Positions 22,490-34,319 of a stretch of 64,000 nucleotides of DNA are shown here, piece by piece; the first letter of the stretch is position 1; every line of letters begins with the position of its first letter. The notes beneath the pieces are model-generated. The model searched no databases. It was given only the letters and a program-made list of their open reading frames with translations, and had not been told where the DNA came from. Both the position numbers and the translations under genes were made by a program. Location: NCBI GenBank assembly GCA_905116865.2, contig CAJHNH020002507.1, positions 41,400-105,399 of the forward strand. Direction: 5' to 3'. This DNA comes from Candidula unifasciata. Taxonomy: Eukaryota; Mollusca; Gastropoda; Stylommatophora; Geomitridae.

Positions 22490-22985
22490 TTAAACACACA
22501 GCTCTCCCGCCTCATGTACTTTCCAACTCAAGGAGTCGCTTATATCCGGTGCTCATCTTCGTGTTGGTCGGCCCCTGCCCCTCCTTCCTGGTCCATGCCT
22601 TCTGCTATTTTTTTTCCATTCGTCGTGGCGCTTGAAGTTACCAACAATTGTCAGCTTCCGAGACGGGATGCTGTTCATTAGTCAAACTTCTTTGATGTTC
22701 AGATCTTTCAAGATATTAGTATTTCTACTCTTCTTTGTCCAAGATACTCTGAGAATCTTTTTATAGTATTTCTTAAGGACTGGGAGATAGTCCGCGACTC
22801 ACATCCGTATGCTGCTACAGAGAAGATTCATGCACTCAAAATTCTAATTTGTATCTGCTTGCTAGTGCCTAACCATAGACTTTTAATGCTGCTTAATCTT
22901 TGCATTGCTATGGTCATCCTCCTACTAATTTCGGTCAAACAGTCTAACTGGTTCCATTGCTATTTATAATATACCCTATATATTC
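22490..22985 (-). mobile_element. LINE RT C-terminal fragment
   Basis: Reverse complement of the unit at 24940-25545 (CGACTCACATCCGTATG, TTCTTTGTCCAAGATACTCT, CCTCCTTCCTGG). Decayed. Confidence 0.75.
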
Positions 22986-23341
22986 AAAGTTTGGGACATT
23001 TTCAATTTCTTCATCATGTATTGTTATTTTTGGATGACAGCCAGTTTTATTTGATGATAATATTCTGTACATGTGGATTTCTCCTATAAAATGATTTACA
23101 AAATGCCATCGCCTAGGAAGAACTGAAGCACAATTACTGACCTGAGCCAGGAAACATGGTGGACTGAAAAGAATCGTAGCAGAAGGCTAGGTGACCGAAA
23201 AGATAGATGGACACATGAGTAAAATGGTAGGCAAATAACGAATATTATTTGCGCAAGGTGCTCTTGTGGGGTGTGACTGGTACATAGATTTAAAAAAAAT
23301 GTTAACATGGATAAATGGTCATTAGCAGCACGTGACTCGTT

Positions 23342-23464
<123 letters not shown>

Positions 23465-23467
23465 GAT

Positions 23468-23860
23468 TGTTGACCAGGGATCTTCTACTGATGATTGGTA
23501 GACTCCTGCTCTCCATTGGAGTTCTTCTTATCGTATGACCTAATTCTTGATTATATCTTTTCTGGTCACTCCTACAGTCTTTCTTAGACACCTCATTTCC
23601 GTGGTTGCCAATTTTCCTTTATGCTTTGTTGTGAGTGACTACGCCTGTGACTGGTAAAATAGGGTAGGAATGAATATGCTTTACATGAGACGTTTCTTTT
23701 GTGCTGACTGGGATAGCCTTATTCTGTAAAAAGGGGGGGGGGGGGAGGGCTAGCTAACCCAGTAATTGGCCTGCTTTACTGCATCGGATGTTTACTTCTT
23801 GGCCTAATTTACCGTCTTCAGTAAATGTTGTTCTAAGATATGTAACCTCAGATGCACTGT
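23468..23860 (-). mobile_element. Family E fragment and LINE RT fragment
   Basis: 23468-23535 carries the family E end (TCTTCTACTGATGATTGGT) on the plus strand. From 23545 the minus strand resembles the LINE fragment at 28930-29330 (shared plus-strand TTCTTTTGTGCTGACTGGGA and TTTCTGGTC). A G-run interrupts it at 23731-23746. Confidence 0.5.
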
Positions 23861-23864
23861 GCGC

Positions 23865-24535
23865 ATATTATTTGGTGCGGTGATGTGTGCTTCTGATCTC
23901 TCGCTCGTTACTCGACTACAGGCAGCAGTTTAGCTGCCTTGGAGTATAATACCCCTGCTAATAAACTAAGTCTCATCAGTACCTGTTGATACACCGTCGT
24001 CTCGTCTGATAAAAGTACGTGTTCCATCAAGCGCAGCTGGGGGTTTACTGGGGCCTGGCTTCTTGAACCAGGTTGGCTCCTCTTTTGAGATTGTTTAGGA
24101 TTGTATTTATAGTTCTGCAAACTGCTAGATATCGGTCCACAGTAATAGTCCATGGATGTGAGAAGTCGGCAGATATGCCGTTTATTCATTCTCCTAGTGT
24201 TCTGCTGTGCCATCATAGGTCACACAGGACGGGCGGTCTATTTCACTATTCAGCATTATCCTTTGCAATAACTTCGATATCATAACACTTCCCTCATGAA
24301 AGTTAGCTTCAGGGTGTCTCTTTAATGTCATTTCCTTTTGTTTCCCCAGTCCCACTGTGTCCTTTTTTCAGTACCTGTTTTGTGGGTGATTATCTGTTCG
24401 TCTTTTCTCAGACGACAGCGCTATTTTCTCTGTTGTATATCTGTTAATATAACGGTTCTTCCTAGTTTCTATACCAAATGTGTTTCTACATTGGAGGAGA
24501 GCTGGCCCCCATCCAACATTTCTTATGTCTTATCA
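23865..24535. other. No recognised gene
   Basis: A minus-strand frame of about 100 codons crosses 23908-24216 but matches no family I know and lacks splice or domain signals. Probably decayed repeat DNA. Confidence 0.4.
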
Positions 24536-24544
24536 AAGCGTGGG

Positions 24545-24920
24545 ATCTAAATGTATATAAAAGGCGATAATAGGATGGAATGAACGAGCGGACTGGCTTG
24601 CTGGCAGGGCCAATGTAGGAACAGGAAAAGGTAATGAAACGGGATGTCATTCTCAATGCTCTCAAAGAGGAAGGACGAGAAGATGATTCAGGAGAGGATG
24701 TTGAACCGGCAACACTTCAAAAGACTTCAGGTCAAAAAGATGTGTCGCCAAGCATAAACACTGTACAGGTAGCCCAGAAAAATAGTACACTAAAACAGAA
24801 CTGGTGTTATCAGTCGCCACAGGCTTAGGGATATACTGAAGATGGGATCTGAATGCTTATGGACTCGTGCTATGTGCAATAAGGATAATCTATCAGCCAA
24901 ATAACTAACAGACAGGGAGA
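24545..24920 (+). mobile_element. RNase H C-terminal fragment of an I-like LINE
   Basis: The translation WNERADWLAGRANVGTG fits the GNExADxLA motif of LINE RNase H, and the 3' end loosely follows the family tail. Confidence 0.55.
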
Positions 24921-24939
24921 CAAGATTCTTGACAGTATT

Positions 24940-25550
24940 TTGTGATCCTTTTGAAATTGTTACTTTGAATATCTAGGCTCTATGATAAACAACAATGGAG
25001 ACTGTTTGACAGAAATTAAAAGGAGGTTGGCCATAGCAATGCAAAGATTGAACAGCCTTAAAAGTCTATGGTTAAGCACCAGCAAGGAGATGACAATTAG
25101 AATTTTGAGAACATGCATCTCCCCTGTGGCTACATACGGATGTGAGTCGTGGACTATCTCTCAGTCCTTAAGAAAGAGAATAGGGGCTTTTGAGCTGAAA
25201 TGCTATAGAAAGATTCTCAGAGTATCTTGGACAAAGGAGATGAGAAATATTGACATCTTAAAAGATCTGAACATCAAGGAAGATTTGGCTAATAAACAGC
25301 ATCCTTTCTCGAAAGCTGAAATATTTTAGTCATATCAAGCGCCACGACGGATTGGAAAAAGTTATAGCAGAAGGCATGGTACCAGGAAGGAGGGGCAGAG
25401 GCCGACCGACACGAAGACGGGCATAGGATATAAGTGACTCCTCGAGTGTGAAAGTTCATGAGGCGGGGGAACTGGCAAGAGACCGAGTTTCTTACAGGCA
25501 GACTGTGATGAGAGCGACGTTCTGCAAAGGACCTCCTACATGATGATGAT
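24940..25550 (+). mobile_element. LINE RT C-terminal fragment (reference copy)
   Basis: Open for 115 codons: NNNGDCLTEIKRRLAIAMQR, then ATYGCESWTISQSLRKR, GAFELKCYRKILRVSWT, NIDILKDLNIKED. Continues after a frameshift through GRGRPTRR-like sequence to an ATGATGATGA tail. Commonest LINE family in the window (copies at 9085, 10540, 22490, 26296, 29580, 30740, 37815, 48500). Confidence 0.8.
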
Positions 25551-25559
25551 TGAAATTGT

Positions 25560-26180
25560 TAACCACCCACTGTTGGAGATCACAACATGTGAAAATGCAT
25601 GACCGCCTACGCCACAGACACAGCGTTTGAGGACGATCCACCCGCACAAATTATGTTTGCTCTCAAACTCAAATCCAGACGCGTCTTGTAAACAAACTCC
25701 CCCAAACATTTATTCGATACGTTTTACTGTTACTAACTGACTATATTTAATTAGCGAGTACTCCGTGGCTAATTATACTCGCAGAGGATTAATTTACCTA
25801 AATCGACTAATGCTAGACCGGGAACGTGCCCAGGTTATTTTCTTCGATATTGATATGAATAATCAGATTTGTTGATAGACACGAGAAACAAACACTCTAG
25901 ATTTTTTTTTTTTTTTAAATAGAAAATCACATACTTGCGAGCACGAGCGCATACACAGATTGCGATTTAAAAAAAAAAAAGTTAACCTTGCAACATTCCG
26001 TGTCGATTACTGAACACATATGACCCTATTTGTCGCATCAAGTGGAGATAATTTCTTTCGAAATAAAACATTTGCCTCTGATATATATTGGTTCATTTTG
26101 TAGAACAACAAAGCTTGAATACACTAAGTAGACTTTTTAGGAGTCTAAAGTACAAAGTGAAGATAACTTATTTCCAACGC
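25560..26180. other. Intergenic, upstream of gene C
   Basis: Contains A and T runs at 25900-25915 and 25968-25980 and a TATATATT at 26081, about 105 bp before the proposed start of gene C. This could be a TATA element but is not demonstrable. Confidence 0.4.
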
Positions 26181-26189
26181 CTGTTTAAA

Positions 26190-26238
26190 ATGATCTATAT
26201 TTGTGGGTTTGTTCACTGCTCGGTAATTATGTTATTTG
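26190..26238 (+). CDS. Gene C, exon 1: signal peptide
   Basis: ATG at 26190 opens a hydrophobic frame MIYICGFVHCSVIMLF and a strong donor G|GTGAGT at 26238/26239 (phase 1). Spliced to the exon at 33021 the split codon becomes GTT and the peptide continues VPASLA-KNSF. A 22-residue signal peptide results, with a good small-residue cleavage context (SLA). The preceding bases (TTTAAAATG) are an acceptable start context. The exon sits in DNA not covered by the neighbouring LINE, which starts at 26296. Support comes only from phase, donor strength and the resulting signal peptide, so an alternative first exon is possible. Confidence 0.6.
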
Positions 26239-26295
26239 GTGAGTTATGTTTAAAACATTCACCCGATGTTCTCACATTTATAGTATATCTCTAAC

Positions 26296-26905
26296 ATGCT
26301 CCATCATCATCATGCAGCAGGTCCTTTGCAGAACGTCGCTCTCATCACAGTCTGCCTGAAAGAAACTCGTTCTCTCGCCAGTTCTACCGCCTCATGTACT
26401 TTCATACTCAAGGAGTCACTTATATTATGTGCCCATCTTCGTGTCGGTCGGTCCCTGCCCCTCCTTCCTGGTACCATGCCTTCTGCTATAATGTTTTTTA
26501 ATCCGTCGTGGCGCTTGATATGACCAAAATATTTCAGCTTCCGAGACAGGATGCTGTTTATTAGCCAATCTTCCTTGATGTTCAGATCTATTGAGATGTC
26601 AATGTTTCTCCTCTTCTTTGTCCAAGATATTCTGAGAATCTTTCTATAGCATTTCAGCTCAAAAGCACCTCTTCTCTTTCTTAAGGACTGAGAGATAGTC
26701 CATGACTCGCATCCGCATGTAGCCACAGAAAAGATGCATGCTCGCAAAATTATAATTTGTAACTCCTTGCTTGTGCTTAACCGTAGACTTTTAAGGTTGT
26801 TTATTCTTTGCATTGCTATGGCCATCCTCCTTTTAATTTCTGTCGAACAGTCTCCATTGCTGTTTATTATAGAGCCTAGATATTCCTAAGTTTGTGACAA
26901 TTTCA
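26296..26905 (-). mobile_element. LINE RT C-terminal fragment, well preserved
   Basis: Minus-strand open frame of about 171 codons: MAIAMQRINNLKSLRLSTSK, YGCESW-like CGCESWTISQSL, FGHIKRHDGLKNIIAEGMVP, GRRGRDRPTRRW, ending near a (CAT)n tail at 26305-26316. Inverted relative to the copy at 24940-25550. Lies in gene C intron 1. Confidence 0.82.
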
Positions 26906-27054
26906 ATTTCTTCATCATTTATTCTAACATACTCCACAATTAGTGAGGGTGCTTCCTCAGAAAATTGTAAGTCAGTGTTTTATTTTAGTGTAATCAGAAA
27001 CAATCCTGACGAGAGAATGCACAGATAAAATTGATAAAATCCTTTAAAAAAAAA

Positions 27055-27730
27055 AAAAAACATCATCATCATCGTGTTCTCTGAAAACTGGCGTATGCGT
27101 TCATGCATCTCCACAGATTTAGATCTATGGCTGAGTGGAACAGTTCTCTTGATGATATCCCTCCATGCCTTCGTTTCAGCCATCCAGCATGATCTCTCTT
27201 GATCTGCCTCTAACCTTATTTTCACTACGTTTTCCAATGCCTCAATTCCTTTTATGTGACCAAAGAACAGTGATTGACTCCTTCTTTTTGTTGTCTCCAT
27301 AAATCTACTTTTATTAGCTTCTTTGAAACAAGCGTTGCTAGTTACTTTGACCATCTAAGGTATTCGTAACATTCGTTTCAGAAACCGCATCTCTGTTGCT
27401 TCCCAATTCTTCTTAACTTGCTCACTGACATTTAATGATTCGCTGCCATACAACAGGACAGGTTCTATGTTACATTCTAGCACTCTCTGATATTCAATGA
27501 GAGCCATTTATTGCATAAATAATTCTTCATTTTCTGATATGCAGCTTCCGCTTGACTGATACTGGTTTTAATCTCTCACACACATTCTCCATATGATGAT
27601 ATGATTGTTCCCAGATATTGAAATGTATTGACTTGGTTAAGTCTTTTTCTTTCAACTGAGATATCACAATCTGGAGTTATCTTCTTCTTTGATATAACCA
27701 TTACTTCCGTTTTCTTAATATTCGGTTAAA
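27055..27730 (-). mobile_element. LINE RT C-terminal fragment
   Basis: Minus strand: a broken RT passing through a QYLGTIIS-like segment near 27590, then SNACFKEANKSR, RRSQSLFFGHIKGIEALENV and a final ENT followed by (CAT)n. Same family as 4380-4870 and 29930-30715. Confidence 0.75.
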
Positions 27731-27849
27731 ATAGAAACAAACAAGCAAACAAAAACTGTAAATACCAATGAACTCAATTGTTAAGTTCACGCTTGATCCA
27801 TTCATTTGAACAAAAAATTTCATTGTTTTCTTCACGTTAAAAAAACAGT

Positions 27850-27995
27850 TGCGCATCACTTACAGGACATTGCAGAACCAACCTCAGCATTTTTTCTTCT
27901 TTCGTAATTTTTGTAGACAAATTTACATCCAGTAGTTTGCCATTGCCTAGATACCACTGCCGAAACCAACGCAAGGCGCAAGGCCTGCAGCTTTC
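27850..27995 (-). mobile_element. SINE-B partial copy
   Basis: Minus-strand body of SINE-B (plus-strand landmarks TTACAGGACATTGCAGAACC, TAGTTTGCCATTGC, ACCACTGCCGAAACCAACGC); the tRNA-like head is missing. Confidence 0.6.
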
Positions 27996-28599
27996 CTCAC
28001 GTTGCCCAATAAAAAGTTGTCCATCTGCACGGCGTTTACAGTGGTGTTCCCTCTGCCTTAAGTACTACATCTTGTCTCGGATATGCGCCATACACACAAC
28101 AGCTAACAATCGACTGGCTGAAACTGTTCAAGGTTCAGATCCATACAAGACTGCTTTAATTTGTTCATGAACTGGACCATTGGTCTTTAACATAGGGGGG
28201 TAAGGGGGGAAGGGGGGAATGTTACAATGGGAGCGTCTAGTAATTTTTAAAGTTATTTCACTGGTGCTTGTAGCAAGTTATACAAATAATTTTCTTTTCC
28301 AGTTTTATTTTCAATTTAAAAAAAAAATTGCATTAAGCTATTAAAAAAAAAAACCCACAAGCCAAGGACACTCTTTTTTTTCAAGAGCAGTACTTGGTTC
28401 ATCTATCGTTAAAAATAATGTGTCTCGACCAAAGACACATCGTTCGGTTGAAGAGTTTTTTTCGTGTTTTTTTTTTTTTTAAATCTAAATCTCGGTCTTC
28501 CTCTTGATTACATCCTGTTTCTATTTTAGTGAATGCCTTATATGGTTTAGCGTCACAAGGCATTCTCTCTAAGTGTGCAAAATATTTTATATCTGTGTA

Positions 28600-28860
28600 T
28601 GCAACTGAGTTGAGTGGAGTTGAGTTGAGTCAAGAATTGACATCACAGCACTCGGGGCATTCCCATGCATGCTCCGTCCTCATCTTCAGTAGCCAGTGCA
28701 GAGTTCCAATACTGATGGTACCGGTCTCAATCTGGTTAAAAGTCCGTCTTGCCTTTCCTCTGAGTGTAGTGAGCCGGCCAGACCCTTTGGTTACACAAAG
28801 GTGCCTCATTCTCTCCAGGCTATAATAATCTTCTTTCTCTACTGATTCCGTTCCTTGTTC
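28600..28860 (-). mobile_element. I-like LINE 3' tail
   Basis: Reverse complement of the unit at 21195-21390 (CATGCATGCTCCGTCCTCAT, CTTGCCTTTCCTCTGAGTGT). Next to a GAGTTGAGTGGAGTTGAGTT short repeat. Confidence 0.65.
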
Positions 28861-28929
28861 CTAAAGGGCCTTGACCACATCTGCCTTGTCATGTTGCGCA
28901 TGCAATTGTGAACTGGTTCAGTGCCGACT

Positions 28930-29330
28930 TTGTCTCTTATGACATCATTCTTGATGTTTATGTCTTCTGGTCCTTTCTACAGCTTTTCTCAGATATTTCC
29001 TTTCAGTAGCTTCTAATTTTTCTTTTCTGATATGTTCTGAGTGACACTGTTTGACACGGGTAGAATAGGGTTCAATAAGCCTGTTTTGTATGAGATGTTT
29101 CTTTGTGCTGACTAGGATTGCATTGTATTGCCCCAATTTATTTTTTATTTTCATATTTTTGCTGCGCTACATAAGAAGTTTTTTTTTTTTTTTTTTTAAA
29201 TATAATTTGCGATCATCGGTAAATATTGTTGTCATATATCTAAACTCAAATGTCTGTTCAATGAATGGCCTTACAATCTATAGTTAAATTTAGGTTTCGC
29301 TTTCTTTATTGACTGCTCTTTTGTCTTTTC
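28930..29330 (-). mobile_element. LINE RT C-terminal fragment
   Basis: Minus frame reads LGQYNAILVSTKKHLIQNRL, IEPYSTRVKQ, LEATERKYLRKAVERTRR, the thumb and C-terminal region of a non-LTR RT. Interrupted by a T-run at 29180. Confidence 0.65.
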
Positions 29331-29579
29331 AGTTTTGATTCTTATATTATTTGTTTTACATTCTTCATTCATGATTGCGAGGAAATGCTTCTATTTCATG
29401 GCTGCATCTGTTATTGAGGCCTAGGAAAACATGGGTGACAGGAAAAAAATATTAATAGAAAAACAAAGGCTGAAATGTAATATTAACTGCATAGCCGATA
29501 AAGTGCCATTTAATGTCATATGAACAAAACATAACAAAAAAAGTCAAATAAAAAGTATGCCAGTTGCTGCCACTGTTAA

Positions 29580-29900
29580 TAACATTATCATCATCCTGGT
29601 GTAGCAGGTCCTTTGCAGAATGTTACTCTCATTACTACGTACCTGAAAGGAACTCGGTGTCTCGCCAGATCTTCCGCCTGGTGATCTTTCTTACCCAAAG
29701 TATCTTTCACATCCTATGCCCATCTGCGTGATGTTCAGCTCCTGTACCTCTTTTCTTGGGCCATGCCTTCTGCTACTTTTCATTCAAATCCGCCGTGCCG
29801 CTTGATTTTGCCAGACAATGACAGAAATCCAAGACAAGATGCTGTTTGCTAGCCAATCTCTCTTGCTGTTTATACTACTCATAATGCCGTCTTTTTTTTT
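29580..29900 (-). mobile_element. LINE 3' fragment
   Basis: Reverse complement of the reference family (GTAGCAGGTCCTTTGCAGAA, GATGCTGTTTGCTAGCCAATC) with CAT tail at 29584-29597. Confidence 0.65.
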
Positions 29901-29929
29901 TTAAACTTCTTCTTCGCCCTTGATATTTA

Positions 29930-30715
29930 GAGAATCCATAGAATTAAACAGCCTTGATAGCAACAAGTCAGAAAGAACTACAGGAAATGATAGACATTGT
30001 GATGATAGAACGGCCAGCGGTCTAAGTAACGGGAAGAAAGAAGTAATGGTAGTATCAACGAAAATAATTACTCCCAAATGTGTAATACAAGTCAATGGTG
30101 CTTTTTTTTTTTTAGGACAAGTACAGAAATTTAAGTATCTGGGCAAATGGATAACATCAAATAGAAGGTGCATTACTGAGATAAGAAACAAAATAGAACA
30201 GGCAAAACACTGCATTTTATATAATATAGAAGAACATCTTATGCAATATATCTTTGTAATTGACAGACAGAAAAAGAACTCCTGTGTGCTACATACATCC
30301 AGTTCAAACATATGGCTGTGAATCCTGGACAGTCGGTAGGCAGGTCAAACAATTTCTTGAGGCCTCATTGATGTGGTTTTACAGAAGAATGCTTAAAATA
30401 CCTTAGACAGCCAAAAAGATAAACCAAGAGGTTTTTAAAGAGGAGGAAGCCCAAAGACATCTTATCACATACATAAGAAGGAGACAATCATTTTTCGGCC
30501 ATGTTATGAGAAGATGGAAAATGGAACATGTTGTGACCACTGGAAATATTTGTGGAGGAAGCGATAGGGGAAGGCAACGAGAGAAGACTCTTGACAGTCT
30601 TTTTGCATGGCATGGATGTATGTCAGCACAAGAGCTGATACATACTGCAGGGGATCATGGCTTGTAGAGAGTCATGATAGCCGACGTCAGTCGACAAGGC
30701 ACCTGATGATGATGA
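29930..30715 (+). mobile_element. LINE RT C-terminal fragment
   Basis: Plus frame: KKEVMVVSTKIITPKCVIQV, then FKYLGKWITSNRRCITEIRN, later ESWTVGRQVKQF, RRRQSFFGHVMRRWKMEHVV and a GATGATGATG tail at 30702-30713. A T-run and one or two frameshifts break it. Confidence 0.75.
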
Positions 30716-30734
30716 TGCTAATGATGATGATAAT

Positions 30735-30965
30735 GATAGAATTTCAACTGAAAAGCCCATGTTTTCTTCCTCAATGACTGCGATATATTCCGTCTCACAT
30801 CCGAATTTTGCTACAGGGTAGATGCACGCCCTTCAAATTATGACGCGATGTCCCTGTAGGTAGGTATACAACAATTTTTTAGCGCTGTTTAACTCTTGCA
30901 CTGCTCCGATCATCTTCTTTTTGACTTGTGTTGAACTCCCTCCATTGATATTTATTATGGCGTTT
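30735..30965 (-). mobile_element. LINE RT fragment
   Basis: Reverse complement of part of the reference family (CGTCTCACATCCGAATTTTG, TGCACTGCTCCGATCATC). Abuts the plus-strand LINE at 29930-30715 tail to tail. Confidence 0.55.
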
Positions 30966-30969
30966 AGAA

Positions 30970-31440
30970 CACGATTGTTAATAATAATATTATAATCGAT
31001 ATTATTACAATCACTACAAATGATATCACTTATACGACTATTATTACCACTTCTACTACTACTACTCCTACTACTACTACCACCACCACTGCTACTACTA
31101 CTACTACCACTACAACTACTACTACTAATACTACTACTTAATACTTACTACCAATACTACTACTTTTACTACTTCTTACTACAATTTGTGCTATTAATGT
31201 CTTTTTGTAAATACAATACAATATATCAATTCCTCCTAATATTGACTTTTTGTCTCTGCTAGTTACTAATCTACAAATACAGCACAAAAATTAATTATAA
31301 TATTAATAATAATACAAAATATTAAAAGCGTAATAAGAGTTATATCTTCTGCTACTAGTGTTACTCGTATTTATAAGAATACTGCAACAGCTACAATTAC
31401 CATTACCAGTAAACTAATCAATTGTTTTTTGAGTATCATA
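30970..31440. repeat. Imperfect (CTA)n and AT-rich simple sequence
   Basis: Interrupted ACTACTACTACC blocks at 31028-31180 within low-complexity DNA. Leucine-rich ORF is an artefact. Confidence 0.85.
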
Positions 31441-31609
31441 TATGGTTCTTACCCCACTCCTCTTCATCTGTACCTCTTTCCGTTTCTACTCTACATCAGT
31501 CACGTTTGTTATTGAGCTATTGCGTCTATTTATCTTCTGTTTGTTTTTATTGTAAACCTTGGTTGTTGGAATGTTGAATTAAGAATCTACAACACAACAC
31601 TCTGAAACC

Positions 31610-31880
31610 TCCTAAATGCATTCCTTCCCCATCTGCGGCAGAAAACGATGAGTTCCAATTCCGATGGTACCAGTATCTGCCTGATTGTATTTATGTCTCG
31701 CCCTTGTACTGACTGTGGAGCGTCTGCCAGATCCCCTGGTAACTCCTCGCAGTGTCATTCTCCTGAGACCGTAATGATCTGTCTGTGCCTCCGCACTGTT
31801 CACTCCCTGACAACATCCAGCTTGTCCTTGGTTGTAGGTGTACACCTTTCCGTATTTTCAGACTACAGTGTTTTTATGTA
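31610..31880 (-). mobile_element. I-like LINE 3' tail
   Basis: Related to 28600-28860 (TGAGTTCCAATTCCGATGGT, CCCCTGGTAACTCCTCGCAG). Decayed. Confidence 0.55.
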
Positions 31881-32149
31881 ATATGGTGAGGAACAGGAAT
31901 AGCAGCCAGTTACGATGATCTGTCAAGACCTGATCGCGTTGAGAACATTCTTCAACAATTAGAACATGGAATTTCGGAACTATTGCAGCTATAGCAAGTA
32001 TTAAGAATGTGTTCTCTCAGACGCTCAGATCTCAACTAATCGGTTATCGTTTCTTTCTTTATTCCTTTATTATTGCTTTTTCATAATCTGTATTTTCTTC
32101 GTTTTCTCTTGCACTTCTTCTTATAGCTCTTCTTCCCTCCGTCTATTCA

Positions 32150-32890
32150 ATCAATCAATCAGGTGCCGACTCCACAGTGAAGGTTGGCTGCAATGGATCT
32201 TCAACAAGCCCTGTCTCTTGCCCTTGATGTACAATCACTCATACTGCTGTTCGTCCATCTCTTAATGTTATCCTCCCACTTGTAACGCTGCCTGCCTTTT
32301 GCTCGACTACCTTGAACCTTTCCCTCTAGGATGATCTTTACAATACTGTTATGTCTTTTAATGTGACCAAAATATTTCACTTTTCTCCTTTTTCCCCCCT
32401 AGAAACTCTCTTTTCATTCCCAATTTCCTCAGTACCTCTGTATTTGATAGCTTTTGTTTCCATGAAATACGACCTAATCTTCTGTATATCCACATCTCCA
32501 AAGAATTGATATGATTTTCCAGTTGTTTGTTCATTGTCCATGTCTCTGTGCCATACAGTAAGGTTGAGAATACATAGCATTTGACAATTCTCATTTTTAA
32601 TGTATTGCTTATTTCTCTTGATGTCAGTAACTTTTGCATGTCGTTGAAAATGTTTTTGGCCATCCCTATTCTTTTCTTGACTTCTGTTTGACTTCTGCCG
32701 TCACTTGTTATTGCTTGTCCAAGATATAAGAAATTTTTAACTTGTTCTAATTTCACCCCGTTCACTGTGATATTCATTGTTAGCTGATTATTTTCTTTGC
32801 TAAATATCATGCTTTTTGTCTTTTTCAAATTTATATCTAATCCAAATTCTGCACTCCTGTTCACTTGCTCCACTAGGAGCAACATCTTAT
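32150..32890 (-). mobile_element. LINE RT, well-preserved thumb and C-terminus
   Basis: Minus-strand open frame of 175 codons: GLDINLKKTKSMIFSKENN, VKNFLYLGQAITSDGRSQTE, VKKRIGMAKNIF, STLLYGTETWTMNKQLENHI, EMWIYRRLGRISWKQKLSNT. It continues past a frameshift to about 32150. It lacks the YADD palm and is 5' truncated. It lies in the gene C intron 130 bp before exon 2. Confidence 0.85.
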
Positions 32891-33020
32891 TTCAAACTCA
32901 CGCATCTACACACACATATACACACATACACACACACAACTTACGGTGTCTTTTCTGTAACACTTTTTCCGCCTTGAAAAGTAAAAAGTATATCGAATAC
33001 TAACTGTTTATACTTTCCAG

Positions 33021-33706
33021 TTCCAGCATCCCTTGCGAAGAATTCTTTTACAACAGCTGTGTCTAACAATTTAATCTTCAAATTAGACCCCCATCCAGTG
33101 AAGGGTTCTGTACGGCTGGGGCACGGCTGGCATGAAATCTCAGTCGGATCCTGTGCTGTCCGGTGTACGATGAAGTACGACAACTGTCGGAGTTTTATGT
33201 ATAATCAGTCTACAGGGTTATGCACCCCTGGGTCATGGATAAATGAACAACATCCACCACCTTCCGCTACGGAAGGACAATTATTCCACAGTTTCGACTG
33301 CAACGAAACACCCGGTTTCCAGTTGTTCCACAGACCACGCTTTTCAGCCTGCATTTGGAAGTCTAATAAATGGTTGACGTACCTTCAGGCTAAGGAAGAC
33401 TGCCGGCATCATGGCGGATTTCTAGCTTCCGTTAAGACAATGGACAAGCTGCTGTTGTTGGAAGAGGAGTTTGGAATTTCGGAAGACGTGTGGGTCGGCT
33501 GTGATGAAATGAGAGAGGAGGGGCGGTTTGTATGGATCGAAGATGGCGAAGTCCTTCCCTTGGGGTCTCCTCTGTTTGCTGAATACCAGCCAGACGATCG
33601 CGAGGGTGACGAAGATTGCCTGTGTCTTCAACAGGAAGGGAAGAAACTTGGTGACTGGATTTGTTCCGCTTTTTTTCATTATTTCTGTGAGATCCCTGTC
33701 CCATAA
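33021..33706 (+). CDS. Gene C, exon 2: PAN/Apple-like domain plus C-type lectin domain
   Basis: Terminal exon opened by TATACTTTCCAG (phase 1) and closed by TAA at 33704-33706; with exon 1 the protein is 244 residues. Residues 37-115 form a PAN/Apple-like domain (GSCAVRCTMKYDNCRSFMYN, GLCTPGSW, FDCNE). Residues about 119-242 form a C-type lectin domain with the four canonical cysteines (144, 216, 231, 239), the WVGCDE core at 174-179, VWIEDG, and QPD at 206-208. GDWIC replaces the usual WND box. QPD is the galactose-type variant of the calcium/sugar site (family knowledge), so galactose-type binding is plausible. No transmembrane helix: predicted secreted. AATAAA overlaps the stop (33706-33711). 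One open frame with no decay. Confidence 0.88.
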
Positions 33707-33897
33707 ATAAATTTTTATTTTGCAGTCAATGCACGCAGAAAAGAGACATGATGACAAGAACTGGTCTGTGTTCTATTATTGTAAAGGACACCATCGGATA
33801 ACACGTTTATAATGTGTAAACATAAATATAACAAAATTCAATTATAAAATTGCTAACATGAGTTAACTTTTGCTGAGTTAAGTAACATTAGGTCAAG

Positions 33898-34125
33898 TTA
33901 GTTGCGTATTCTTAACAGGACGTTGAAGACCCAACTCCAGCATTTTTTGGCTCATGTGGTTTTTCTAGGCATGTTTACGTCTATTAGTTTGCCATTGCTT
34001 CCTGGACGGTCGGCTTCTTGATACCACTGTCGAAACCAACGCATGGCGCAGGGCCCGCAGCTGGGATCGAGCCCGGCACCCCGGCATTACGAAGTGCGTT
34101 TGCCACAGACGTTGACCAAGTAATA
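33898..34125 (-). mobile_element. SINE-B copy with tRNA-like head
   Basis: Minus strand: head with GCATTACGAAG complement and a B box GGGCTCGATCCC (plus GGGATCGAGCCC at 34062), then body GTTGGTTTCGACAGTGGTAT and tail TCCTGTTAAGAATACGCAAC. About 190 bp downstream of the gene C stop. Confidence 0.75.
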
Positions 34126-34319
34126 TCACAGCATTCATTTCCCCATCTTCAGTAACCGACGTAGAGTTTCCGATATCTGATATCGGTCAACACATTGTAG
34201 ATACCACTTTCTGCTTACCACGAAAGCTAACAGTGATTGTTCTTCTGCTGCTACTTTGATCACTAACACCCTATTACTTTTCCCGCTCCTGCTGTTGTAA
34301 CTACTGCCACTACCACTGC

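Noticed and set aside
23908..24216. Minus-strand 102-codon ORF
   Set aside because: No recognised domain; embedded in repeat-rich DNA.
31020..31262. Leucine-rich ORF that resembles a signal peptide for gene C
   Set aside because: Made of imperfect CTA repeats, with no suitable phase-1 donor. The exon at 26190-26238 is better.
33422..33757. Minus-strand ORFs over the lectin exon
   Set aside because: Shadows of the plus-strand PAN/C-type lectin frame.
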